A stretch of DNA of 64,000 bases, from the NCBI RefSeq assembly GCF_001314995.1, contig NZ_CP012938.1, forward strand, positions 5,208,001 through 5,272,000. Reading direction: 5' to 3'. Numbering within the stretch: position 1 is the stretch's first letter; every line of letters begins with the position of its first letter. The notes beneath the pieces were generated by a model. That model ran no database searches and had not been told where the DNA came from. It saw nothing but the letters and a program-made list of their open reading frames with translations. Below, one piece after another: positions 43,772 through 52,607 of this stretch. This DNA is from Bacteroides ovatus (GTDB lineage: Bacteria; Bacteroidota; Bacteroidia; Bacteroidales; Bacteroidaceae). A program made the position numbers and the translations under genes.

Positions 43772-45682
43772 TTATTTTGAAATATGTATCATTCCATCCT
43801 GCATCTTCCATTCACCTTCCTCCAATAAATATTGGATGACTTCGCTGATGCTCTCTTTTTCCGCTTCTATCTTATCGGCTATTTCTACTGGTGTCAGCGG
43901 TTTCTGGGTGAGTAATTCTGATATTTTCTTTTTCAGTTCCTCGAAATCGAAAGAATTCTCGGTCAGGGCATCGGTTGCACGGTGACTAAGACAAACATCG
44001 CATTGTCCGCAGTTGTGCTCGTTCTTCTCTCCGAAGTAACGGAGCAGCATCCGGCTCCGGCACACATTCTCCGAAGTGACATACTCTTCCATCGCTTTGA
44101 TGCGGGCTTCATACCGGGCTTTGCGTTCTTCGTAGACGGAAGGAGGAATATGCACAAAACGAAGTTCCTGCCGTTCGCGGGTGTATATAATATAAGGTGT
44201 CTTTTTGTGCGGAATGTAATCCACGATACGACGTTTGGTAAGCGTGACCAGTATATTATAAATTTGTTCGCGGGTCAGTCCGGTACGTATGGACAGGGTT
44301 GCTTCGCTGATATAGGCATAGTCGGTGAATACTCCGGTGTAAGAGCGGAGAATCGTCTGTATCAGTGCTTCGGCTTCCGTTCCCATTTCTCGCAATTTGT
44401 ATAGTTCGTCCCGGCGAATCGTGAAAAGAATACGAGAGGCATTATCCTGTTCGTCCGTATATTCCAGATAGCCGGCTTGAGTCAATATTTTCAGTGCACT
44501 GTCTACCGGAACCGGGAAGTATTTGAACTTCCGGCAAAACTCTTCCAGATTAAACTCGCGGACACATTGGAAACCGTCGCCCATTGCCATCTGATAGTAA
44601 TACTGCAGATGTTCGTAGACATTGAGAATATACTCCTTGTCGGGGAAAGTATCCACAACGCGCCTGTGTAGCGTCGTTCTGTCCGTTTTGGTGTATAAGA
44701 TCACAGCATACGCTTTTTCACCGTCTCTTCCTGCACGACCGGCCTCCTGGAAGTAAGCTTCGAGAGAGTCGGGGAGATCGAGATGCAATACGATACGCAC
44801 GTCGGGTTTATCAATCCCCATTCCAAAGGCGTTTGTAGCTACCATTACACGAACTTCTCCGCTTTGCCAGCGTTTTTGTCTGAGGTCTTTTACGGCATTA
44901 TCCAGTCCGGCGTGATAGAAGTCGGCGGTAATATCTTCGTTTACCAGTAACTCGGTGATTTCTTTGGTGCGTCGTCTGTTGCGGACATAGATAATGGCAC
45001 TGCCGGGTATCTTTCGTAAGATATGCAACAGCTCTTGAGTTTTGTTATCCGTTTGTCGGACGATATACGCCAGGTTTTTCCGTTCGAAGCTCATGCGGAA
45101 AACATTCTCTTCACGGAAATCCAAGCGAGCTTGAATATCCTTCACTACTTCCGGAGTGGCGGTGGCTGTAAGTGCCAGTACCGGAATTCCCGGTAGCAAT
45201 ACCCGTATTTCGGCAATTTTCAGGTAAGCAGGACGGAAGTCATATCCCCATTGTGAGATACAGTGACTTTCGTCGACCGTAATCATGGAGACTTTCATTG
45301 ATCGCAGTTTGGTACGGAATATGTCCGTGTCCAGACGTTCCGGAGAAATATAGAGGAATTTATAATTACCGAAGATGCAATTCTCAAGAGCAGTGAGAAT
45401 CTCCTGCCGCGTCATGCCCGAATAGACAGCAAGCGCCTTGATGCCGCGTTTACGCAGGTTTTGCACCTGATCTTTCATCAGGGCGATGAGAGGAGTAATG
45501 ACAATGCAAATCCCTTCCTGGGCGAGAGCAGGCACTTGAAAAGTGATGGACTTACCGCCTCCGGTCGGCATAAGTCCCAGTGTATCTTTGCCTTCGCCGA
45601 TACTGGTGATGATCTCCTCCTGCAAGTCGCGGAAGGAGTCATATCCCCAATATTGTTTTAATATCTCCTGATACTTATTCAA
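43772..45682 (-). CDS. recQ: ATP-dependent DNA helicase RecQ
   Basis: The 636-residue protein has the superfamily 2 helicase core: Walker A in LMPTGGGKSITFQ (about 37-49), the DEAH-type box TVDESHCISQWGYDFRPAY (about 135-153) and LALTATATP (about 170). AGRAGRDG of motif VI is near residue 318. An RQC region follows with zinc cysteines (NVCRSRMLLRYFGE with HNCGQCDVC, about 548-577) and a winged helix. The C-terminal HRDC domain of Escherichia coli RecQ is absent and replaced by a short helix-turn-helix-like segment. It overlaps recJ by eight bases, pairing a helicase with its partner 5'-3' exonuclease. Confidence 0.95.
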   Translation of the reverse strand: MNKYQEILKQYWGYDSFRDLQEEIITSIGEGKDTLGLMPTGGGKSITFQVPALAQEGICIVITPLIALMKDQVQNLRKRGIKALAVYSGMTRQEILTALENCIFGNYKFLYISPERLDTDIFRTKLRSMKVSMITVDESHCISQWGYDFRPAYLKIAEIRVLLPGIPVLALTATATPEVVKDIQARLDFREENVFRMSFERKNLAYIVRQTDNKTQELLHILRKIPGSAIIYVRNRRRTKEITELLVNEDITADFYHAGLDNAVKDLRQKRWQSGEVRVMVATNAFGMGIDKPDVRIVLHLDLPDSLEAYFQEAGRAGRDGEKAYAVILYTKTDRTTLHRRVVDTFPDKEYILNVYEHLQYYYQMAMGDGFQCVREFNLEEFCRKFKYFPVPVDSALKILTQAGYLEYTDEQDNASRILFTIRRDELYKLREMGTEAEALIQTILRSYTGVFTDYAYISEATLSIRTGLTREQIYNILVTLTKRRIVDYIPHKKTPYIIYTRERQELRFVHIPPSVYEERKARYEARIKAMEEYVTSENVCRSRMLLRYFGEKNEHNCGQCDVCLSHRATDALTENSFDFEELKKKISELLTQKPLTPVEIADKIEAEKESISEVIQYLLEEGEWKMQDGMIHISK

Positions 45683-47393
45683 TCGGCTTTATATCCTCGA
45701 TTTGAAGTTGTACTTCACCACGCTTGTGCGTGTTTTCTTCAATGGTGTAACAGATGTCGAACGAGCGTTTCGTTTTGATATAGCGCACATGCGAACTCTG
45801 TCCGAACGCAATACCGTTCATTACATTATTCGACTTATTATCAACCAGTTCGAGCTTGATATGTTCCTGGTCACGTCCCACCACTTTACTCGTTCCATAA
45901 TCATAGACATGATGAGTGCAGAAAATGGGTTTCGTGTTATCAGGACCGAAAGGATTAAACTTCTTCAGGTCGTTGAAAAACTTGGATGAAATATCCCTGA
46001 AGTCGATTTCAGCATCAATTTCGATTACAGCACTGGTTTGTTCCGGCAGGATATGCTGTGAAACGTATTCTTCGAACCGTTTGGTAAAGGCATCCACATT
46101 CTCCACTTTCATCGACAGTCCGGCGGCGTATGTATGCCCTCCGAAGTTTTCCAGCAGGTCGCGGCAATGTTCGATTGCTTTATATACGTCGAAGCCGGAA
46201 ACTGAACGTGCGGAGCCTGTTGCCATATCATCCGTCCGGGTCAGTACCACGGCAGGGCGGTAGTACACTTCTGTCAGACGGGAAGCTACGATACCAATCA
46301 CTCCTTTGTGCCATTCTTCGTTGTAGAGCACGATGGAGCGGCGATCGGCTAATCCTTCCAGATTGGCAACGATGTTGTTTGCCTCTTCCGTCATACTCTT
46401 GTCGAGGTCTTTCCGGGTTTCGTTGTACTGGTTGATTTGTCCGGCTTTCTCAAGCGCTATCGAGAAATCTTTTTCCGTCAGCAGGTCTACGGCTTCTTTT
46501 CCGTTTTGAATACGTCCTGATGCATTGATGCGCGGTCCGATTTTAAACACAATATCGCTGACGGTGATTTCCTTTTCAGAAAGTCCGCATACGTCGATAA
46601 TAGCCTTCATACCAATGCTCGGGTTACTGTTCAGTTGCTTCAGACCGTGGTAGGCGAGGATACGGTTTTCACCCATAATCGGAACGATGTCCGATGCAAT
46701 ACTCACGGCTACAATATCAAGCAAAGGAATCAGGTGGTGGAACTCGATACCGTTACTGATAGCGAATGCCTGCATAAACTTGAAGCCGACTCCACAACCG
46801 GAAAGGTGAGTGTACGGATACGTATTGTCCAGGCGTTTGGCGTTCAGAATAGCTACGGCAGGCGGAAGCACATCATCCGGTACATGATGATCGCAGATGA
46901 TGAAATCAATCCCTTTCTCTTTGGCATAAGTGATTTCCTCTACTGCTTTAATTCCACAATCGAGTACAATAATCAGTCCTACGCCGGTTTCTGCGGCATA
47001 GTCCACTCCTTTTTTAGAAATGCCATACCCTTCATTGTATCGGTCGGGTATGTAATAATCAAGGTTCGAATAGAACTGTTGAATAAACTTGTAGACCAAT
47101 GCTACGGCAGTAGTACCGTCTACGTCATAATCTCCATAAATTAGAATACGTTCTTTCTTTCCCATCGCCCTGTTCAGACGTTCTACTGCAATATCCATAT
47201 CCTTCATCAGGAACGGATCATGCAGGTCGGGCAATTGCGGGCGGAAAAACTTCTTGGCATCTGCTGCCTTCGTAATTCCCCGCTGCACCAAAAGTTGTCC
47301 AAGTATCGGGCTAATCCCTAGTTCCTGGGCCAATGTCTGGCTTGTCTCTGCCTGTTCGGGTGTAATGGGTCGATAATTCCATTTGTGATTCAT
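45675..47393 (-). CDS. recJ: Single-stranded-DNA-specific exonuclease RecJ
   Basis: RecJ degrades single-stranded DNA 5' to 3' in recombination and repair. I choose the ATG at 47393 (MNHKWNYRP), giving 572 residues; an upstream extension to 47441 lacks conserved sequence. The DHH phosphoesterase motifs are visible: LIYGDYDVDGTTAV (about 81-94), VLDCGIKAVEEI, CDHHVPDD (about 160-167) and the DHHA1 GGHTYAAGLSM (about 418-428). An OB-like C-terminal domain ends the protein. It is upstream of recQ in the same operon. Confidence 0.95.
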   Translation of the reverse strand: MNHKWNYRPITPEQAETSQTLAQELGISPILGQLLVQRGITKAADAKKFFRPQLPDLHDPFLMKDMDIAVERLNRAMGKKERILIYGDYDVDGTTAVALVYKFIQQFYSNLDYYIPDRYNEGYGISKKGVDYAAETGVGLIIVLDCGIKAVEEITYAKEKGIDFIICDHHVPDDVLPPAVAILNAKRLDNTYPYTHLSGCGVGFKFMQAFAISNGIEFHHLIPLLDIVAVSIASDIVPIMGENRILAYHGLKQLNSNPSIGMKAIIDVCGLSEKEITVSDIVFKIGPRINASGRIQNGKEAVDLLTEKDFSIALEKAGQINQYNETRKDLDKSMTEEANNIVANLEGLADRRSIVLYNEEWHKGVIGIVASRLTEVYYRPAVVLTRTDDMATGSARSVSGFDVYKAIEHCRDLLENFGGHTYAAGLSMKVENVDAFTKRFEEYVSQHILPEQTSAVIEIDAEIDFRDISSKFFNDLKKFNPFGPDNTKPIFCTHHVYDYGTSKVVGRDQEHIKLELVDNKSNNVMNGIAFGQSSHVRYIKTKRSFDICYTIEENTHKRGEVQLQIEDIKPIE

Positions 47394-47598
47394 TTTATAT
47401 ATTGTTTTTTCTTTTTCTGTTCTCAAGGGTTGAAAAGGCACTTCTTTCCAACAAGGGGTAAAAGTACGAAAAAAAGCGGAAGTGTATAGTAGATAAGACG
47501 AAAATATTTCAAGGCTGTAGAAAACAGAGGTTTGATAAAGGTAGCTTTTTTACTTGTGAAAGATATGGGATGCTGACAAGCAAGTGTGAAACTCTATT

Positions 47599-47829
47599 CT
47601 AACTAACTTGTCCTGTGGTCAGTTCTTTTTTTAGAAAGTCGTACACGTAACCGGCACTTTGGTAATAAAGTCCCGTAGTCGGATCACTCAAACGCTCAAA
47701 GGTGTCGGAATTGTAGTAGATTTCCATTGCTTGCGTCATATTATACTGCCATTCCTCCATGAGTATCCGTATGATTTCACTACTTAAATCTTCAATCATA
47801 CATTCTATTTGTGTATTCGTCAGCTTCAT
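47599..47829 (-). CDS. Small protein of the DUF3990/DUF3791 module
   Basis: This 76-residue acidic protein, starting MKLTNTQIECMIEDLSSEII, contains NSDTFERLSDPTTGLYYQSAGYVYDFL. It lies directly after the DUF3990 gene, overlapping it by four bases. I recognise the type as a companion of DUF3990 genes in gut bacteria but cannot assign a domain with confidence. Small size and coupling suggest an antitoxin or immunity-like role. Confidence 0.65.
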   Translation of the reverse strand: MKLTNTQIECMIEDLSSEIIRILMEEWQYNMTQAMEIYYNSDTFERLSDPTTGLYYQSAGYVYDFLKKELTTGQVS

Positions 47830-48281
47830 AGTTTCTTTAGGTATGAAAGGGCATGTTCAGTGCCGAAGTAATATTGTATGGTCAACCCGTTGGCATATTT
47901 TAGTTCTTCAATCAATCTGCTCATTGAAATGTCTCCCATGCTGTAACGACGTAACTGATAGGTTACTCCGTCGTCGGCAATAGGACCAATGACTATATCG
48001 TAAGTGTGTGCAGGATGTGTATGGCTACGGTCGCGGTTGAGTAAAACGAACTGTGCCCATTCTTCACAGTAATCATCGAATATTTTTATTTGCAGATCTG
48101 AAGTCTTTATTATTTGATCTTCCAGTTCGAAGATGGTCACACATGGCTCTCCGGATTGTAATTGATCGGTTTTTTGTTTGGCTAAGGCATGTGCCTGTTC
48201 ATAACCGGGAGAAAGATAAAATCCTTGGCCAAAGTCTTTGAAGGGCTTTGAACGAGATAGGTCCGGCTTGTTTATTTCCAT
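47826..48281 (-). CDS. DUF3990-family protein, putative ADP-ribosyltransferase-like toxin
   Basis: The 151-residue protein starts in the family fashion (KPDLSRSKPFKDFGQGFYLSP, about 5-25). DFGQGFYLSP resembles the NAD-binding beta-strand of ARTs of the RES/PARP-like type. The central segment EDQIIKTSDLQIKIFDDYCEEWAQFVLLNR and DIVIGPIADDGVTY (about 95-108) are also typical of DUF3990. The family is predicted, not proven, to be ADP-ribosylating. Short neighbours on both sides support a toxin-antitoxin interpretation. It overlaps the downstream 76-residue gene and starts 23 bases after the upstream one. Confidence 0.75.
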   Translation of the reverse strand: MEINKPDLSRSKPFKDFGQGFYLSPGYEQAHALAKQKTDQLQSGEPCVTIFELEDQIIKTSDLQIKIFDDYCEEWAQFVLLNRDRSHTHPAHTYDIVIGPIADDGVTYQLRRYSMGDISMSRLIEELKYANGLTIQYYFGTEHALSYLKKL

Positions 48282-48304
48282 ATTTGAACCATGTTATAGC
48301 TTCA

Positions 48305-48529
48305 TTACAGTTGTCCTCCATTTCTACGGCATACCATTGATAAAGCTTCAATAGAATCTTCGAAAGATTGTGTGTGCATTACTTCATAGTGTTTTTGTAA
48401 AAAAACAAGGCCTTTAAAACGATTCAAATAGTTGAATGCCTGTTTTTGCTTGATTTGATAAGTCGCTGCGAACTCTGCGATTAAAGCTACAGTAAAATTC
48501 AATTTGTTTTTCTCTATGCGAGACATCAT
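48305..48529 (-). CDS. DUF3791-family small protein, putative antitoxin
   Basis: I take the ATG at 48529 (the next codon is also ATG), giving 74 residues, because a purine-rich AAGGAGAA stands just upstream and longer readings enter the promoter. The protein matches DUF3791: NFTVALIAEFAATYQI, QAFNYLNRFKGLVFLQKHYE and VMHTQSFEDSIEAL. DUF3791 genes are regularly found beside DUF3990 genes. It is the first gene of the three-gene module. Confidence 0.75.
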   Translation of the reverse strand: MMSRIEKNKLNFTVALIAEFAATYQIKQKQAFNYLNRFKGLVFLQKHYEVMHTQSFEDSIEALSMVCRRNGGQL

Positions 48530-48565
48530 GGTTCTCCTTTCTTCATTTGTATTACCTTCCGAAAA

Positions 48566-48595
48566 CAAAGATAGGAAAAACTCTGCAATATCAAA
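48566..48595 (-). promoter_or_regulatory. Promoter of the DUF3791/DUF3990 module
   Basis: TTTG (48595-48592) and TATCTTTG (48573-48566) on the minus strand, 18 bases apart. It decides the start of the DUF3791 gene at 48529 or 48526. Confidence 0.65.
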
Positions 48596-48789
48596 AATAA
48601 GAAGCTATTAAAAGTTGACTTAAAGCTCTGTTGCTCACTCTGAATTAGATGCAGTCAGAAGATATGGATTATCTGGATAGTAAAAAAGGGAGGTAGAGAA
48701 AATGGAGCGAGCGGAAAGTTACAGGGATTTTTGGATGAATGGCGATTATTAACTAGCTTTAGCGGCCTAAATGATTCATTTCTCTATCT

Positions 48790-49650
48790 ATGATAAAAAG
48801 AAACTTGTTAATTGCTATCTTGATTTTATGTTCTATCGGAACATTGAAAGGGCAAACCGCATCCGATTCTTTGGCAATCGTATCTGCCCAATGGAAGGTG
48901 GAAAGTCCTCAAAAAGGACTCATTTATAAGTATGCTTCTATCCCCCGATTGTATCAGGGACCCCAGTCTGTTAGTCTGATAGAAGTTGATCCCGGTGCGG
49001 GCTTGAAAGTTGATGTTGCCGTTTCGGATAAAATGAAAGAAACAAGTAAGATTGCTTCTGAATATAACGCTATTGCAGCCATTAATGGCTCCTATTTTGA
49101 CATGAAACGGGGAAACTCGGTCTGTTTCCTGAAGACGGATCGCCAAGTTATTGATACAACGCTGCAGAGTGAGTTTAAACAGCGTGTCACAGGAGCCATT
49201 AGTGTGCGCAAAAGGGGAATGAAATTAATTCCTTGGAACAAACAGATAGAAAAGAATTATAAAGGCAAAGCAGGTACGATACTAGCTTCCGGTCCGTTAA
49301 TGTTGAAAGACGGACAGGTTTGTGATTGGAACTCGTGTGAACCGAATTTTATCCGGACGAAGCACCCTCGTAGTGCTGTTGCTACTACTAAGGATGGAAA
49401 AATACTGTTGATAACGGTAGACGGGCGTTTTCCTGAACAAGCAGGAGGAGTGAATATTCCGGAATTGGCACATCTGATTCGTGTTTTAGGGGGGGAGGAT
49501 GCATTAAATTTGGATGGAGGTGGATCTACTACTCTTTGGTTGTCCGGTGCATCGGATAATGGAGTCGTTAATTATCCTTGTGACAATGGGCGGTTTGACC
49601 ATGCCGGCGAACGTAAAGTTCCTAATATTCTTTATATAACGCATCAATAA
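48790..49650 (+). CDS. Phosphodiester glycosidase family (NAGPA-like, DUF2233) exported protein
   Basis: The 286-residue protein has a signal peptide (about 1-21, LLIAILILCSIGTLKG). The NAGPA domain (about 80-283) shows the landmarks AAINGSYFDMKRGN (about 97-110), ASGPLMLKDG (about 172) and the highly conserved NLDGGGSTTLWL (about 239-250). NAGPA is the mammalian uncovering enzyme that removes GlcNAc from a phosphodiester. Bacterial homologues act on cell-wall or exopolysaccharide phosphodiesters. The substrate here is unknown. The gene is isolated between oppositely oriented genes. Confidence 0.9.
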   Translation: MIKRNLLIAILILCSIGTLKGQTASDSLAIVSAQWKVESPQKGLIYKYASIPRLYQGPQSVSLIEVDPGAGLKVDVAVSDKMKETSKIASEYNAIAAINGSYFDMKRGNSVCFLKTDRQVIDTTLQSEFKQRVTGAISVRKRGMKLIPWNKQIEKNYKGKAGTILASGPLMLKDGQVCDWNSCEPNFIRTKHPRSAVATTKDGKILLITVDGRFPEQAGGVNIPELAHLIRVLGGEDALNLDGGGSTTLWLSGASDNGVVNYPCDNGRFDHAGERKVPNILYITHQ

Positions 49651-49747
49651 CGTTTCCATTATTCATCATTGTATTTAAGGTCTTTCAGTGCATAGATTAA
49701 GACTTTTCAGTGCAGAAACTAGTGATTTTTTATGCAGTCGGGTAGTC

Positions 49748-49831
49748 GTCCCGTTGTAACGGGACAATGGGCACTTTATAAAAAGACGAATGTCACCTTA
49801 TAGGGTGACATTTATCATTCTATAAGGTGAC
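49748..49831. repeat. Perfect palindrome and competing inverted repeats
   Basis: GTCCCGTT-GT-AACGGGAC (49748-49765) is a perfect 8-bp-arm palindrome. Downstream TGTCACC (49791-49797) pairs with GGTGACA (49804-49810), while the overlapping GTCACCTTATA (49792-49802) can instead pair with TATAAGGTGAC (49821-49831), 11 of 11. The element sits between two convergent genes without a strong T-tract. Confidence 0.75.
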
Positions 49832-49927
49832 TAGCTATCTTCAAAAGGATGAAAATTACTAAAGATACAAAATTAATTAGTGAAAAGCAATAGTAGGGTA
49901 AGAAATTTATCTGTATTGCAAACAGAC

Positions 49928-50668
49928 TTAGAATTCAAATCCGAATCTAATTCCTACTCCATGTAACTCCCATGTATCATCCCAAGTGTTATGATAATAA
50001 TGTCCTCCATAGCTGTAACTATAATCCGTTGTGGTGTCATAATCTTGGAAGTTATATATCAAAGCTAAATTCAAGGCCTTTTTTCCTTTTAAAGAAAAAC
50101 GTACTCCTACTCCTATTGAAGCATACGCTCCTTCTATGTCTCCTACAGCATATCCGGCTTTTACGTCGGCAAACGGAGTCACTTTTTTGTTGATGAAGTT
50201 AGCTCTGAAGTTGGCATAGATGGGTGCTGCAACAAGATCTGCATCTGTATAGTAGTTGAGAGCGACACCGCCACCTACAAAGAAATAATTGTTGAACTGA
50301 TAACCATGTGTGGTTGATAATTCAATTTTAGAGGCATTGTAGTCACTCACATCGCCAATATATGCAAAGTCTACAAAACCCTTATAGCCTTTTAATGTAT
50401 TTCTTGCGGCTTTGCGGTCGTTGGTATCTTTACGATAATCTCTTGTGTACCGCTCTTCTTTTGTGATTTTAGTCACATCACTCATCTGACAGATGATGAG
50501 GCTGCCATCACTTGTTTTGATTTTTAAAGAAACATTGGGCACTTGTTCAATGATTACTCCTTTGATAATGCTGCCATTCTTTAAATACACTACTTCTGTG
50601 TAGTTCTGTGCTGCGACATAAGTACTGATACTTAACAATAAGGTCAGTACTAATAGTAGTTTTCTCAT
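49928..50668 (-). CDS. Small outer-membrane beta-barrel protein
   Basis: The 246-residue protein has a signal peptide (about 1-20, ending TYVAAQ). A short N-terminal beta domain (about 22-75, VVYLKNGSIIKGVIIEQ) resembles those before porin-like barrels in Bacteroides. An eight-stranded barrel region ends in VGIRFGFEF with the terminal Phe. It lies 17 bases after the preceding small gene and is probably cotranscribed. Function unknown. Confidence 0.75.
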   Translation of the reverse strand: MRKLLLVLTLLLSISTYVAAQNYTEVVYLKNGSIIKGVIIEQVPNVSLKIKTSDGSLIICQMSDVTKITKEERYTRDYRKDTNDRKAARNTLKGYKGFVDFAYIGDVSDYNASKIELSTTHGYQFNNYFFVGGGVALNYYTDADLVAAPIYANFRANFINKKVTPFADVKAGYAVGDIEGAYASIGVGVRFSLKGKKALNLALIYNFQDYDTTTDYSYSYGGHYYHNTWDDTWELHGVGIRFGFEF

Positions 50669-50685
50669 GTTTATATGTTATTGGT

Positions 50686-51255
50686 TTATAATTTCTTGAG
50701 TGCGCTATGAATAGAGCCTGCCCAATAGTTGCGTAATCCGAAACCACGTGCTTTTCCATCTGTTATCCATTCTTCAATGATTTCCTTTGTTTCGGTATTG
50801 AAGAATACGACTTCATACGTACCTCTATTGTTTGATTTGTCCAGGAACTGTGCGATAAACACCATACCTACTCCGGGTGTTTTCTGGATAGGCAATGCGT
50901 TGATGGCTGCTTTGATTTGCTCTTTACTAAGAGTATATTTTCTTTTAGCAGTCATTAGCTCGGTCAGGTCGATGTTTTCGTTCACCTGATTAACGGCATC
51001 CAGTGAAATCTCTGTCACTTCTTTTTTCAATTGTTTTCCTACGTTATACTTCTTAGCTTCTGTGATGAACAGTTCATTGATACGTCTGAAAGCATCTTTG
51101 AATTGTGCCGGTGATTCATCTGCACCGAAAATTTTTACTTGGGAGTAGTCTACCCCATAGAACTTAATAGACTGAATGTCTTTCAATGCACTCTTGCCTT
51201 GTCCGAAACAGAACAGGCTCGTGCTCAAGAATAAGAATAGAATAAGTTTTTTCAT
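50686..51255 (-). CDS. Exported protein of unknown function
   Basis: The 189-residue protein has a signal peptide (KKLILFLFLSTSLFCFGQG). The mature part has alternating helical and strand segments, including YGVDYSQVKIFGADESPAQF, VGMVFIAQFLDKSN and YEVVFFNTETKEIIEEWIT. I do not recognise a specific family. It has a -7 element at 51296-51303 and is followed closely by the beta-barrel gene, so the two may work together in the envelope. Confidence 0.7.
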   Translation of the reverse strand: MKKLILFLFLSTSLFCFGQGKSALKDIQSIKFYGVDYSQVKIFGADESPAQFKDAFRRINELFITEAKKYNVGKQLKKEVTEISLDAVNQVNENIDLTELMTAKRKYTLSKEQIKAAINALPIQKTPGVGMVFIAQFLDKSNNRGTYEVVFFNTETKEIIEEWITDGKARGFGLRNYWAGSIHSALKKL

Positions 51256-51295
51256 ATACGTTAATGTTAAAGTGATATAGTTGGTTACTAACTTC

Positions 51296-51303
51296 CAAAA
51301 GTA
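51296..51303 (-). promoter_or_regulatory. -7 element for the small envelope genes
   Basis: TACTTTTG on the minus strand, 41 bases before the ATG at 51255. It separates these genes from the biosynthetic cluster whose last gene ends at 51312. A weak ATTG is 19 bases upstream. Confidence 0.55.
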
Positions 51304-51311
51304 GAAAATAA

Positions 51312-52607
51312 TTATCGTAAATCAATGAATTTTATCGTTTTTCGACTCATCGGAGGCATTTGTATCTTGGCAATGTACTCTGCCGATTCAAAATTGATGC
51401 TTGGCGCCACTCTGACTTTCGAACGGAACAGATCTTTAATCTCTTTGGCAAAGGCTTCGCTACGGTTCTCGCTTCCGATACGAATCAGAATCTCATCCGT
51501 TCCCAATTCATTGGTATAAACTTCAATAATATAGTTTTTTACCGAAGGTATATTATCCAGAATGTCGAATAATGCAGGCGGATATAACGTTGTTCCTTTG
51601 TATTTAATCATTTGCCCTTTCCGACCGAGGATGGAGCTTAGGCGGATGGTATTTCTCCCGCAACCACAGGGATCGGTGTGGTGGTAACAAATATCACCTG
51701 TTTTGAAACGGAGCAACGGCATACCTTTGACTCCGAGCGTCGTGATCGTCACTTCCCCTGCTTCTCCCTCTTCCACAGGACGATTGTTATCATCCAGAAA
51801 CTCTACAATGATAAGTTCCGGTTGCAAATGCCCTCCGTGGAATTCATTACACTCGGTAAAGGACGACTGCATTTCGGTGGAGGCATAAGTGGAATACAAC
51901 TGCAAGGCAGGCCATTTATCGTGTATTTTCTGTCCGAGCGTATTCAACTGGAATTCCTGATTGCGCAATGCTTCTCCGATACAGATGCACTTCTGCATGG
52001 AACAGGTATTATGGTTGATATGATTCTTTTCGGCAAACTCTATCAGTTTGATAAGGAAAGAGGGGACTACCATTCCACAAGTCGGATGTATCCGTCGAAT
52101 TGTGTCCCATTGCAGTTCCGGGATGCCGTTGCCTACACGGATCACTCCCATACCCAGTTCGCGGGCTCCCATATAATAAGCCAAGCCTGCCATGAAACGG
52201 CGGTCGATGGTAGTCATCAATTGAAGAATATCCTGCTTAGTGCATCCGGTGGTGGTGAAAGATAGGTATTCGTTGTAAGAGAGACGGTCCAGGTCTTCAG
52301 AGGTGAGAACGAAAGTGACCGGATCTCCCAATGTGCCCGAAGTCGTCACATAGTCGATAATTTCCTCTTTGTCTACGCAGATGAAATCATCGTTATGGAG
52401 TTGCAAGTCCGTCTTGGTAGTGACGGGGATCTGTTGCAAGTCTTCAATCGTCTTTATTTGATTGATATCAATGTGATGTTCGGCAAACATCTGTTGATAG
52501 AACTTGGAATGTGCTTGCAGGTAGGCTAACGCTTTGGCTAACTGTTCTTCCTGATAGCTTTTGATATCTTCCGGTGAGCGGAACTGAATTTCAGGATTCT
52601 TTTCCAT
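51312..52607 (-). CDS. AMP-dependent ligase, phenylacetate-CoA ligase-like
   Basis: The 431-residue protein belongs to the ANL adenylating superfamily in the phenylacetate-CoA ligase/CoF synthetase branch. The phosphate-binding loop is TTSGTLGDPVTFVLT (about 88-102), followed by YSTYASTEMQSSFTEC (about 238-253) and the ATP ribose-binding region RFKTGDICYHHTD (about 298-310). The C-terminal cap lies at about 330-425. In aryl polyene and flexirubin clusters an adenylating enzyme of this broad class loads an aromatic acid. The same role is plausible here but not shown. It is the last gene of the cluster and its start overlaps the C45 gene by 17 bases. Confidence 0.85.
   Translation of the reverse strand: MEKNPEIQFRSPEDIKSYQEEQLAKALAYLQAHSKFYQQMFAEHHIDINQIKTIEDLQQIPVTTKTDLQLHNDDFICVDKEEIIDYVTTSGTLGDPVTFVLTSEDLDRLSYNEYLSFTTTGCTKQDILQLMTTIDRRFMAGLAYYMGARELGMGVIRVGNGIPELQWDTIRRIHPTCGMVVPSFLIKLIEFAEKNHINHNTCSMQKCICIGEALRNQEFQLNTLGQKIHDKWPALQLYSTYASTEMQSSFTECNEFHGGHLQPELIIVEFLDDNNRPVEEGEAGEVTITTLGVKGMPLLRFKTGDICYHHTDPCGCGRNTIRLSSILGRKGQMIKYKGTTLYPPALFDILDNIPSVKNYIIEVYTNELGTDEILIRIGSENRSEAFAKEIKDLFRSKVRVAPSINFESAEYIAKIQMPPMSRKTIKFIDLR

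Noticed and set aside
48681..48740. Short frame near ATG GAG CGA GCG with a purine-rich site upstream
   Set aside because: Only 16 codons, no promoter match and no conserved context; it could be a gene remnant but cannot be supported.
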